64,000 bases of DNA from Microcoleus sp. CAWBG506 (GTDB lineage Bacteria > Cyanobacteriota > Cyanobacteriia > Cyanobacteriales > Microcoleaceae). Below are positions 54,333-62,491 of the stretch, one piece after another. The stretch covers positions 124,001 to 188,000 of the forward strand of contig JAHREW010000003.1 of NCBI GenBank assembly GCA_020883125.1. The letters are read 5' to 3'. Below the pieces are notes generated by a model. The model had not been told where the DNA came from, did no database searches, and saw nothing but the letters and a program-made list of their open reading frames with translations. The stretch's first letter is position 1. The number at the start of each line of letters is the position of its first letter. The position numbers and the translations under genes were made by a program.

Positions 54333-54446
54333 TTTTACCCGGTTTCTGGCCACGGACTTCGACTCAAGAAACCGGGTTTTTCGCAGTTTTTGGGTGGGGT
54401 ATCGATATTCTCGGAAAAAACCCGGTTTCTGGCCACACCCAAAATC
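54333..54446. repeat. Tandem hairpin repeat: right half of copy 2 plus full copy B
   Basis: TTACCCGGTTTCTGGCCACG ends a half copy at 54354. Full copy B (54356-54446) differs from copy A by about six bases in 91. Copies A and B flank the toxin-antitoxin pair in the same orientation. Confidence 0.85.
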
Positions 54447-54485
54447 GCTAAAATAGAACAAAGACCAACCACAAAGGCGATTATT

Positions 54486-55790
54486 GTGAGCGATTCCACC
54501 ATAGAACAGATATTGAAATTGGCATCTGGGCGCGCCGATAGCGCTGAAGTATACCACCTATCCAGCCAAGACACCCCGATCGAATTTGAAAACAATCGCC
54601 TCAAATCCCTGCAAACCAAAGCCCTCCAAGGCGTAGCACTCCGACTCATTTACAAGGGCAAAATCGGCTTTGCTAGTTCCACCGATTTAACGCGGATAGA
54701 GGATTTAGTCGATGCAGCTATTCAAACCGCCGAAATCGGGGACACCGCCGAATTTGAACTAGCCTCCAACTTCCACCTAACCACCCCGGAAACCACCTAC
54801 ATTCCGCCCACAACCGCTGAATTAGTCGAAAATGGCAAAAACCTCATCGAGCAAGTTCACGCCTACAATCCCGATATCATCGTCGATGTGGGCTTCCACG
54901 TCCGCAGCGGCCGCGTCAAAATTGCCACCACCCAAGATGTCTATGCCGAAAGAAGCAGCCAAATAGTCAGCGGTACTATTGCCGGCAACTTGGTGCAAGG
55001 AGAAGATTTTATGCAAGCATACAGTTATGATGTGGCGTGCGATCGCCCCCTAGACACCAACAGCATCCTCCAATCACTCCTCGAAAAATACCGCCTCGCC
55101 GAAAATGCAGCCAGCATCACCAGCGGTTCCTACCCCGTATTATTCACCCCCAACGCCGCCGCTAGCACCCTCGGTGGCCTATTTGACACCATCCTGTCGG
55201 GCCAAGCCGTCGTTCAAAAAGCCTCTCCCCTAGCCGACAAAATCGGCGAAACCTTATTTGACGAACGCTTCACCTTTTTTGAAGACCCAACTTTAGGCCC
55301 TTCGGCTTGTCCCTTTGACGACGAAGGCACTCCCACCACTCGTAAAGTTTTAATTGACAAAGGTACTGTCACCGGATTTTATTGGGATCGCAGATGGGCC
55401 GCTCGTGGAGGTGTAGAATCTACTGGAAACGGTTTTCGCGGCGGATTGTCTCGGCCAGGCCCAGATTTGACTAACTTTTGCATTCTCCCCGGAAATACTT
55501 CTACTCAAGAATTGATCGCTAGTATGGATGAAGGCTTGATAGTAGAGCAAGTTTTAGGTGCCGGTCAGTCCAATCAATTAGCCGGCGAATTTTCAGTCAA
55601 TTTGGCTTTAGGCTATAAAGTAGAAAAAGGCAAAATAGTAGGCCGCGTCAAGAATACAATGGTAGCGGGCAGCATTTTTGAAGCCTTTAAAAATTTGGTA
55701 GATTTGAGTAGCGAATCTGAATGGGTAGGCGGCGGGGCTTATTTACCCAGTATGCTGTTTCAACAGTTGGGCGTTGCCTCTAGACAATAA
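54486..55790 (+). CDS. TldD/PmbA family protein (TldE-like)
   Basis: A 434-residue protein of the PmbA/TldD family: SAEVYHLSSQDTPIEFENNR, LQGVALRLIYKGKIGFASST, VLFTPNAAASTLGGLF, FYWDRRWAARGGVESTGNGF, LVIEQVLGAG-type segment and a typical C-terminus GGAYLPSMLFQQLGV. TldD/TldE form a protease that matures peptides such as microcins; TldD carries the HExxxH zinc site. No such motif is visible here, so this is the TldE/PmbA subunit. The start is GTG 54486 (MSDSTIEQIL); the open frame before it lies in repeat copy B. No tldD is adjacent. Confidence 0.85.
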   Translation: MSDSTIEQILKLASGRADSAEVYHLSSQDTPIEFENNRLKSLQTKALQGVALRLIYKGKIGFASSTDLTRIEDLVDAAIQTAEIGDTAEFELASNFHLTTPETTYIPPTTAELVENGKNLIEQVHAYNPDIIVDVGFHVRSGRVKIATTQDVYAERSSQIVSGTIAGNLVQGEDFMQAYSYDVACDRPLDTNSILQSLLEKYRLAENAASITSGSYPVLFTPNAAASTLGGLFDTILSGQAVVQKASPLADKIGETLFDERFTFFEDPTLGPSACPFDDEGTPTTRKVLIDKGTVTGFYWDRRWAARGGVESTGNGFRGGLSRPGPDLTNFCILPGNTSTQELIASMDEGLIVEQVLGAGQSNQLAGEFSVNLALGYKVEKGKIVGRVKNTMVAGSIFEAFKNLVDLSSESEWVGGGAYLPSMLFQQLGVASRQ

Positions 55791-55964
55791 ACAGTTAACA
55801 GTTGAAAGTTACTCGTTATCAGGCTCTTTACTCGTTACCAGGCTCTGCCTGGTAATGAAGATCCAGAGGCTCTGCCTCGAATTTGCATCAAAGCTTGCGA
55901 GGCAGAGCAAGAGTGACATGGGTTTCCAGGCAGAGCCTGGAAGTTAAACAGGGAAAAAACAACA
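55791..55964. repeat. Intergenic hairpins built on AGGCTCTGCCT
   Basis: TTACCAGGCTCTGCCTGGTA at about 55838-55857 is a perfect hairpin; GAGGCTCTGCCTC and GGTTTCCAGGCAGAGCCTGG follow. These are short REP-type palindromes; no gene is present. Confidence 0.65.
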
Positions 55965-56786
55965 ATGAAAGATCAAATGGTCAAGGATGAAACAGGGAAA
56001 AGGAAACAACACTTCTTGTTTCTTTTACCTTTTGTATTGTGCCTTTTAACTTTGGTAACAGGCTGCGTTCAGTACGATGTCGGAGTCAATTTTGAAAGTC
56101 AAACTCGCGGCGAAATTGTGCAGCACATTAAGCTGGGGGAACGGCTGACGAGCTTCAGCAGCGAGATTGTTGGAGATTGGTTGGATAGTGTGGAACGTAG
56201 AGTGCGCTCTTTGGATGGGAAAACTAAACGGCTTTCAGATCGAGAGATTTTAGTGAGGATTCCTTTTAATAATGGTGCAGAGCTAGAGGAAAAGTTTAAC
56301 CAATTTTACAATCCCGTACCCACCAAAAAATCTAGGGTTGCTACTCCCTTAGAAACGGATTTGCCGAAGTTTGAATCTCACCTAAAGGTCAAGCAAAATA
56401 ATTTGTTGCTGGTGCTGCGAAATCGGTTAAGTTTGGAGTTGGATTTGCGATCGATTTCTCTGCTGTCGGCTAACGGTAATCTGATTGTCAGTCCTGGGGG
56501 AATTTTAGAGCTAGACTTTAGCTTGAACACGCCTTGGGGAGCCGAAAGTATTCAAACTATGCCCGGTGCGATCGCACCGGAAATCTCTGACCAGGGAAAA
56601 CAGTTGGTTTGGAAGCTCAAACCGGGGGAAATTAATTATTTAGAGGCTGTATTTTGGGTTCCCAGTCCGGTAGGAATTGGTGCAGTGATTATTGCTTTAT
56701 TCGTTTTTGCTGGGATTGGTTTGAAAGATCAACTCTTGCCAGCCATGGGCATCGGTCAAAAAAGTCAGAAAATCCCGCAAACCTAA
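55965..56786 (+). CDS. DUF3153 lipoprotein
   Basis: A 273-residue protein. Residues 15-33 form a lipoprotein signal ending LVTGC (C34). The mature part has CVQYDVGVNFESQTRGEIVQ, LGERLTSFSSEIVGDWLDSV and, near the end, a membrane helix at about 238-258 (GIGAVIIALFVFAGIGL). This matches the cyanobacterial DUF3153 family of unknown function. The lipid anchor and the C-terminal helix would hold both ends at a membrane. Confidence 0.82.
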   Translation: MKDQMVKDETGKRKQHFLFLLPFVLCLLTLVTGCVQYDVGVNFESQTRGEIVQHIKLGERLTSFSSEIVGDWLDSVERRVRSLDGKTKRLSDREILVRIPFNNGAELEEKFNQFYNPVPTKKSRVATPLETDLPKFESHLKVKQNNLLLVLRNRLSLELDLRSISLLSANGNLIVSPGGILELDFSLNTPWGAESIQTMPGAIAPEISDQGKQLVWKLKPGEINYLEAVFWVPSPVGIGAVIIALFVFAGIGLKDQLLPAMGIGQKSQKIPQT

Positions 56787-56911
56787 AGCGGTTACTGAGT
56801 CAAAGCTAAAAAAATGAAGTTCCAGCACCCGGACTGCTGGAAAAAGTCGGGAATCTAATAGTTTATCAAGACACAAAAAATTGTACAGTTTGAGAATTAG
56901 GAACAGAGAAA

Positions 56912-57256
56912 ATGCGGGTACTAAACTTCTTCTTCATCTTTCTGATTTGTTTGGCTTTAGTCTTGTTCAGCATTGAGAATACAGAGCCGACAACTATTCA
57001 AATTATCAAAGGCTTCCAAGTTACAGCTCCGTTGTCAGTAGAATTAATTATGGCAACTGGATTGGGGGCAATTTTAGCGTGGATTTTTAGTTTGTGGTCC
57101 AGAATGCAGCGAATGCTCGCCTCTCGTGCTGAGACTCGTCAAGTTCGCGAAAAAGAGCAGCAAATTCAAGCTTTAGAACAGGATATCGAACGGTATAAAG
57201 CAGAAGTAGAAGCGAAACAACTTTTGTTAGAAAGTGGAGAATCCTCAACCGTGTAA
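56912..57256 (+). CDS. LapA-domain small membrane protein
   Basis: A 114-residue protein with two membrane helices (about 4-20 and 41-62) and a charged coiled coil (about 72-108, REKEQQIQALEQDIERYKAE). The pattern IENTEPTTIQIIKGFQVTAP between the helices is typical of LapA (lipopolysaccharide assembly protein A domain, DUF1049). In cyanobacteria such genes often stand before scpA, as here; the functional link is not known. Confidence 0.82.
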   Translation: MRVLNFFFIFLICLALVLFSIENTEPTTIQIIKGFQVTAPLSVELIMATGLGAILAWIFSLWSRMQRMLASRAETRQVREKEQQIQALEQDIERYKAEVEAKQLLLESGESSTV

Positions 57257-57294
57257 GATATCAAGAATGCGGTGGCGATCGCTAATTAAATCAA

Positions 57295-57401
57295 ATATAG
57301 CAATCCTAAATCATTTGTGAATTTCTTACTCCCGGACCGCGAGTTCGGTCCGGGTTGGGGTGGGGTAAAAATATTTACGACTCCTGGAAGGATTGCTATA
57401 T
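57295..57401. mobile_element. MITE-like palindromic element (TATAGCAATCC family)
   Basis: Terminal inverted repeats ATATAGCAATCCT (57295-57307) and AGGATTGCTATAT (57389-57401) enclose an inner hairpin CCCGGACCG / CGGTCCGGG (57331-57354). Related ends lie at 1173-1299 and 45728-45760. No coding capacity. Confidence 0.75.
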
Positions 57402-57436
57402 AGGCTCGATTATCTAAAATCTAACATCAACATCGA

Positions 57437-58258
57437 ATGACCATTGCCAAAGCCCAAGATGGTTTACAGACGATTTCCGAGGGGATCGCAATTTTAATTG
57501 ACTTAGCAGAACGGGGAGAAATCAATCCTTGGGACGTTAAGGTGATTGAAGTGTTCGATCGATGTTTGAACAAGCTAAACGAGGCCCGTGATGCCGATAG
57601 TAGTGGGGATTTCTCTGATTTGTCCCACTCCGGTCAGGCATTTTTGTACGCTTCGATGCTGGTTTTGCTCAAAGCAGAAAGTATTGTCCTCTCGGAACCC
57701 CCTGTGAATGACTCCGCCGATGAGGTGCCACTGGAAGAGGCAGAAAACTCAGGAGGGCGACATTTGCCGCAGCATTTGGAGCGGCAACTGCGCCGCCGTG
57801 GTGTAGCTCAACTACCCCAAAAGCGCCCGGTGACGCTTCCAGAATTGATTGAGCAGTTGCAACTCATGAAAGTGGCAATGGAGGAGACAGTTGCTCCCCG
57901 GCGGCGCACTAGCTCAAAAACGCGGTCTCAAGCGGCGCGGGCTATATTTGAGCTAGCTCACCAAGAAAATCTGGTGGAAACTGCTAGTGAACTGGAACGG
58001 TTTTTGGGAGAACGCAATTTGGAAATTGATGAGGGTTGGCTGGACTTGGAACAACTACTGGAACTCTGGCCTCATCACGATTTGCACTCGCCTGTCGAGT
58101 CGAACAATCCAGTCTCTATGGAGGAAACGGAGGCAACAAATTCGCCCAATCATGACCGCGTTGGTATTTTTTGGGCGCTGTTGCTATTGTCGGCTCAGTC
58201 TAAAGTAGAGTTGGTTCAAGAAGAGTTTTATCAAGACCTCAAAATCCGACTTCTCTAA
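57437..58258 (+). CDS. scpA: Segregation and condensation protein A, ScpA
   Basis: A 273-residue kleisin that links SMC dimers into the chromosome-condensing ring together with ScpB. The N-terminal part ISEGIAILIDLAERGEINPW, DVKVIEVFDRCLNKL and GQAFLYASMLVLLKAESIVL is the kleisin N-domain; the C-terminal FWALLLLSAQSKVELVQEEF is the winged helix that binds the SMC head. The middle (about 95-215) is charged and variable, usual for cyanobacterial ScpA. scpB and smc are not in the window. Confidence 0.88.
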   Translation: MTIAKAQDGLQTISEGIAILIDLAERGEINPWDVKVIEVFDRCLNKLNEARDADSSGDFSDLSHSGQAFLYASMLVLLKAESIVLSEPPVNDSADEVPLEEAENSGGRHLPQHLERQLRRRGVAQLPQKRPVTLPELIEQLQLMKVAMEETVAPRRRTSSKTRSQAARAIFELAHQENLVETASELERFLGERNLEIDEGWLDLEQLLELWPHHDLHSPVESNNPVSMEETEATNSPNHDRVGIFWALLLLSAQSKVELVQEEFYQDLKIRLL

Positions 58259-58572
58259 ACTTAAACGGAAACGAGACTGACCGCTCCGAAACTAATAACT
58301 ATGTTACTCCGTCGGTTAAGATTCCAGGCAGAAGCTCCCTAGCTGGAATTCTATGGTTCAGTTTGGGAGCAAGACACTGACTCTAGTGCTAACGGATTCG
58401 TGATTCCTGATTGCTTAAATTCATCGAAATCCCGAATCAGTGATTGATAGCCTGGTACTGTGTGGTCAATAAACAGGTAAGGATTTTAGTGCGATCGACA
58501 AATATAGATCGTAACCGCTAGCATCTAAGTGTTGAGTTGATATCAATTAACAAAGGGTTGAGGAAGTTAATA
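58259..58572. other. Intergenic stretch without recognised features
   Basis: A 314-base gap between scpA and the sugar nucleotidyltransferase gene. No repeat or hairpin stands out; it presumably holds the promoter of the latter. Confidence 0.45.
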
Positions 58573-59736
58573 ATGAAAGCGATGATTCTGGCGGCCGGTA
58601 AAGGTACTCGTGTCCGTCCCATTACTCAGACAATACCGAAACCAATGATTCCCATCCTACAAAAGCCTGTGATGGAATTTTTGGTTGAATTGCTTCGTCA
58701 GCATGGATTTGATGAGATTATGGTCAATGTTTCCCACCTAGCTGACGTGATTGAAAATTACTTCCGCGATGGTCAAAAATTTGGGGTGCAAATTGGCTAT
58801 TCTTTTGAGGGACGGATTGAAGAGGGAAAAATGATCGGAGAAGCCGTCGGCTCGGCTGGCGGTATGAAGCGGATTCAGGACTTCTCACCATTTTTTGATG
58901 ATACTTTTGTGGTGCTGTGCGGAGACGCTTTGATTGACCTGGATTTGACGGCTGCTGTGAAGTGGCACCGGGAAAAAGGGGCGATCGCTACTATTGTGAT
59001 GAAATCGGTTCCCCGCAAAGAAGTTTCGAGTTACGGAGTTGTGGTAACAGATGACTCTGGTAAAGTTAAAGCATTCCAAGAAAAACCCTCTGTGGAGGAA
59101 GCTCTCAGTACCGATATCAACACTGGTATTTACATTTTTGAACCTGAAATATTCAATTATATTCCGTCTGATACAGAGTACGATATCGGTTCGGAATTAT
59201 TCCCCAAGCTAGTAGCAGCAGGCGCGCCTTTTTACGGGATTAGCATGGACTTTGAGTGGGTGGATATCGGCAAAGTTCCTGACTATTGGCGGGCGATTCA
59301 AAGTGTACTATTGGGAGAAGTTAAAAATGTTTCAATTCCGGGCATTGAAGTTCGTCCCGGTGTTTATGCTGGTTTAAATGTAGCTGTGAATTGGGACAAG
59401 GTTGATATTACCGGACCTGTTTATATTGGCGGGATGACGATTATTGAAGATGGAGCAAAAATTGTTGGCCCGACGATGATTGGCGCCAATTGTTGGCTTT
59501 GCAGCGGGGCGACAGTGGAAAATAGCGTGATTTTTGAGTATTCCCGTTTGGGGCCAGAAGTGCGCTTAGTTGACAAACTGGTGTTCGGGCGCTACTGTGT
59601 TGATAAAACCGGGGCTGCGATCGATTTGCAAGCGGCGGCTCTCGATTGGCTGATTACTGATGCTCGTCAGGTTTTGCCAACTAAACAAAGAGAAGAACGG
59701 CAGGCGATCGCAGACATTCTTAGCACTACTGACTAA
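58573..59736 (+). CDS. NDP-sugar pyrophosphorylase (mannose-1-phosphate guanylyltransferase-like)
   Basis: A 387-residue enzyme that joins a sugar 1-phosphate to an NTP. The signature LAAGKGTRVRPITQTIPKPM starts at residue 6; the catalytic-metal motif is LCGDALIDLDL, and the sugar site includes FEWVDIGKVPDYWRAIQ. Residues of about 265-350 are left-handed beta-helix hexapeptides (GPVYIGGMTIIEDGAKIVGP). The start is ATG 58573 with GAGG ten bases upstream; twelve codons before it are also open. Sequence favours GDP-mannose or dTDP/UDP-glucose formation; substrate not resolved. Confidence 0.87.
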   Translation: MKAMILAAGKGTRVRPITQTIPKPMIPILQKPVMEFLVELLRQHGFDEIMVNVSHLADVIENYFRDGQKFGVQIGYSFEGRIEEGKMIGEAVGSAGGMKRIQDFSPFFDDTFVVLCGDALIDLDLTAAVKWHREKGAIATIVMKSVPRKEVSSYGVVVTDDSGKVKAFQEKPSVEEALSTDINTGIYIFEPEIFNYIPSDTEYDIGSELFPKLVAAGAPFYGISMDFEWVDIGKVPDYWRAIQSVLLGEVKNVSIPGIEVRPGVYAGLNVAVNWDKVDITGPVYIGGMTIIEDGAKIVGPTMIGANCWLCSGATVENSVIFEYSRLGPEVRLVDKLVFGRYCVDKTGAAIDLQAAALDWLITDARQVLPTKQREERQAIADILSTTD

Positions 59737-59742
59737 TTGGTT

Positions 59743-59925
59743 ATTTGTTATTGGTTATTGGTTGTGGGTTCTTTGTTATTGGTTATTTGTTATTGGTTGT
59801 TGGTTATTATAACTAACAATTAACAGCTCAAAATCAACTACTAACAAATAACAAATAACAAGTAACAAGTAACCAATAACAATTAACCATAACAAATAAC
59901 AAATAACTAATAACTAACTAGGGAT
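59743..59925. repeat. Short tandem repeats forming a large imperfect palindrome
   Basis: The first half is built from TTATTGGTTATTTG and TTGTTATTGG variants, the second from AACAAATAACAAATAACAAG and AACCAATAACAA, their complements. The two halves (about 75 and 100 bases) could fold on each other. Such heptanucleotide-like short repeats are common in filamentous cyanobacteria. The gap to the next gene contains no other feature. Confidence 0.8.
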
Positions 59926-60129
59926 TGCTGAATAATCGATCGAAAATCAAGAATAAGAGCGATCGAGATATTCAAGCTCGATTAAAGATAAGTTGTTTCG
60001 GCATTGATTCCACCCAGTTATCATTAGAGATTATCTTAAACAAAGTCTAAGGGTGGGAGGGGAGCAATCCCTATTTACGGAATTTTCTGATAATCTCAAT
60101 GTCTAATTATAGAATTAATCACCACGTCT

Positions 60130-60318
60130 ATGAATACCAACATCAGCCCCATCCTCAAAGTATTCACCCTCTCTGCCGCCCTTTCCCTAGCCATTAAGTA
60201 CGCAGGGCCTAGTTTATCCATAGCCTCCACGGACTTCAACGCCCTCATCGCCATCCTTTCCCCCAGCCTAATTGTAGCCGCTATCCTTGGCTGGCGGGCG
60301 TCGCAACAGCCAAGATAG
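60130..60318 (+). CDS. Small hydrophobic protein, function unknown
   Basis: A 62-residue protein with two likely membrane helices (about 8-24, VFTLSAALSLAIKYAG, and 38-56, NALIAILSPSLIVAAILGW) and a basic end (RASQQPR). This hairpin layout is gene-like, but I know no family. No strong ribosome binding site precedes the ATG. Confidence 0.5.
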   Translation: MNTNISPILKVFTLSAALSLAIKYAGPSLSIASTDFNALIAILSPSLIVAAILGWRASQQPR

Positions 60319-60490
60319 GAGATAGAGGGCGATCGACCCCAAAGACAAGTTAAATTAAGCTAGGAACCCTTCATGCCCGGTAATAGACATCAGAGAGACA
60401 ATCAAAGGGAGCTAAGCACTTTAAAATAGCTAGGACAAAAGTTCTCTAATATAGGTGAGCGCGATCGCAACCAAAATAAAGGCACTTATC

Positions 60491-60649
60491 ATGATTCAAA
60501 CCCTAACAGAATTAGTAACATTTGATGAATTCATTCTCGTTGATGGGGAGTACCAAGCCAAACTGTTCAGAAATTGCGATCGCATTGAGTCCCCAATTTT
60601 CCCAGAATTAAACCTGACACCAAAACAGGTGTTCGCCAAAGGTCAATGA
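60491..60649 (+). pseudogene. Uma2-family (DUF820) gene with internal deletion, relic 1
   Basis: From ATG 60491 the frame reads MIQTLTELVTFDEFILVDGE and YQAKLFRNCDRIESPIFPEL, then NLTPKQVFAKGQ. MIQTL...VTFDEF is how Uma2 (PD-(D/E)XK fold) proteins begin, and VDGEYQAKLFRxxDRIxSPxFPEL is how they end. The roughly 130 residues between, with the catalytic core, are gone, and the two ends are joined in frame. The product could be made but cannot be a nuclease. Compare relic 2 at 62107. Confidence 0.75.
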
Positions 60650-60799
60650 GGAGTCTGCTTCCTCTGGTGTGAGAGTAGGGGTATTTTTTAAAGACATGAT
60701 TAAAGTGCGATCGTCGGCATCTAAGATATCTTGGAGACAGTAGATTTCCCAAACCTCTCAATTCCCAAACTAAATCTTGATTCCCCAATTTCAAACCAA

Positions 60800-61963
60800 A
60801 TGAAGCTAGGACAATGGATGGGCTTATTAGCCCTGATCGCATCTTGTTACATCCTCTGGCAAATCAGGCAAGCCTTACTGCTGCTATTTGCCGCAGTAGT
60901 CTTAGCCACAGCCTTAAATAGGCTAGCACGCTACTTACAGAAATTCCGGCTCAAAAGATCGATCGCAGTCTTACTTTCAATTAGCTTCCTAGTCCTGATA
61001 TTCGTAGGCTTATTCCTAATTATTGTACCACCCTTTACTCAACAGTTTCAACAACTGACCCAAAGAGCGCCTCAAGGAATAGCCAAACTAAATGAGTGGA
61101 TAGATCAGATTGAAACTCGGTTTTCTGGACAATTTGGTCAGCGGTTGCCAAATCTTGATGTTAACGACATCATGCAACAACTGCAACCTTTATTCAAGCA
61201 ACTCGTTGGCGGTGCAGGAGCTTTTGTCGGGAACACATTAGGAGTTATTCTTAGTTTTTTGCTAGTCCTAGTTTTGACATTGATGACATTAGCAGAACCT
61301 CAGTCTTATCGCCAAGCATTTATCCAACTATTTCCTTCTTTTTATCGGCGCAGAGTCGATGGCATCTTAGATGAATGCGAAATAGCTCTCGGTCGATGGG
61401 CGATCGGTGCTTTAATTAGCATGAGCGTCATCACTCTTCTGAGCCTAATTGGTTTATCAGTATTGCAAGTTCCCTTAGCCCTAGCTCACGCTGTAGTAGC
61501 CGGTTTACTGAACTTAATACCAAATATCGGGCCTGGTTTGAGCGTGATTCCTCCAATGACGATCGCACTTTTAGACTCTCCCTTAAAATCCGGTTTAGTC
61601 CTACTCCTGTACTTTCTAATTCAACAATTTGAAAGTAACCTCCTCACCCCTTACGTTATGGCACAACAAGTATCGCTGCTGCCCGCTGTCACCTTAATAG
61701 CTCAAGTATTTTTCGCTACATTCTTTGGATTTTTAGGACTATTGCTTGCCCTTCCCCTCACCGTTGTCGCTCAAGTTTGGATTAGAGAAGTCTTAATTAA
61801 AGATATTCTCAACCAGTGGCACACAAGTCCCACAAAGCTAGCAGCGATTAATTCTGCTATTGAGGAGGAATACCAAGCTATAGGAGTAATACATAGTCAA
61901 TCAGAAAGTCTGCCAGAACAAAAAACAGACATCCCAAACAATACAGATGATTCTGCGGTTTAA
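60800..61963 (+). CDS. AI-2E/PerM-family transporter
   Basis: A 387-residue membrane protein with about eight helices. Family signs are RQALLLLFAAVVLATALNRL near the start, the central soluble segment (FTQQFQQLTQRAPQGIAKLN), and the C-terminal LNLIPNIGPGLSVIPPM and LTPYVMAQQVSLLPAV. Members export autoinducer-2-like molecules or ions, but most have no known substrate. I prefer ATG 60800 (MKLGQWMGLLAL); the frame also opens at TTG 60731. Confidence 0.87.
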   Translation: MKLGQWMGLLALIASCYILWQIRQALLLLFAAVVLATALNRLARYLQKFRLKRSIAVLLSISFLVLIFVGLFLIIVPPFTQQFQQLTQRAPQGIAKLNEWIDQIETRFSGQFGQRLPNLDVNDIMQQLQPLFKQLVGGAGAFVGNTLGVILSFLLVLVLTLMTLAEPQSYRQAFIQLFPSFYRRRVDGILDECEIALGRWAIGALISMSVITLLSLIGLSVLQVPLALAHAVVAGLLNLIPNIGPGLSVIPPMTIALLDSPLKSGLVLLLYFLIQQFESNLLTPYVMAQQVSLLPAVTLIAQVFFATFFGFLGLLLALPLTVVAQVWIREVLIKDILNQWHTSPTKLAAINSAIEEEYQAIGVIHSQSESLPEQKTDIPNNTDDSAV

Positions 61964-62106
61964 ACCGCTGTCGATAGTCAAACCAATTCTGCCTCCGCAG
62001 ACTAAGAAATAAAAGGAGTATTTAAGCCTGATTGGGTATTATTCCGCCCAAGCACACGAAAGTTTGTGTAGCGGCGACTTCAGTAGCTGAGGAAAAAAAT
62101 AGCATT

Positions 62107-62367
62107 TTAAACCGCATCTCTTCCAGCAATAAAAATCTGGTTAAAAGTCAAAATATTTTGGGGAAATGTCGGTGACAAAACCCGATTATATCCCCGAAGC
62201 AGACTGGAATGATATTCGCCATCAACCAAATGGTGAACCCAAAAAGTAGGTTATTTCTGATTACCAATATAGCGTCTGCCACCGGGTCCTGAATAGTCAG
62301 CAATCCCGTATTCAGCAATGCCCAAAGCCTCATCGAAAGTGAGTGGTTTTAAGATCGCTTTAGTCAT
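62107..62367 (-). pseudogene. Uma2-family (DUF820) gene with internal deletion and stop codon, relic 2
   Basis: From ATG 62367 the minus strand reads MTKAILKPLTFDEALGIAEY, GIADYSGPGGRRYIGNQK, then a TAA stop, and continues in the same frame as PTFWVHHLVDGEYHSSLLRG and YNRVLSPTFPQNILTFNQIF to a stop at 62107. The first 13 residues are a Uma2 N-terminus; from ALGIAEYGIADY on it is the Uma2 C-terminal third (normally GIPEYWIVDY...GGRRYIGNPKQPT). The middle of the gene is missing. Both the deletion and the in-frame stop make it dead. Confidence 0.8.
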
Positions 62368-62491
62368 GGCGATCGCCGTTTATTTGATTTATGATAATAT
62401 TCTGATAGTCATTATAATGTTGCTTTTATTTGAAACACCAAACCCCAGGGACAATTCACGAATCTCAAACCTAAAATATAAATAAAATTGT

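Noticed and set aside
54390-54485. Upstream extension of the pmbA/tldE-like gene by 32 codons
   Set aside because: It lies largely inside repeat copy B, and the family N-terminus begins at the GTG 54486.
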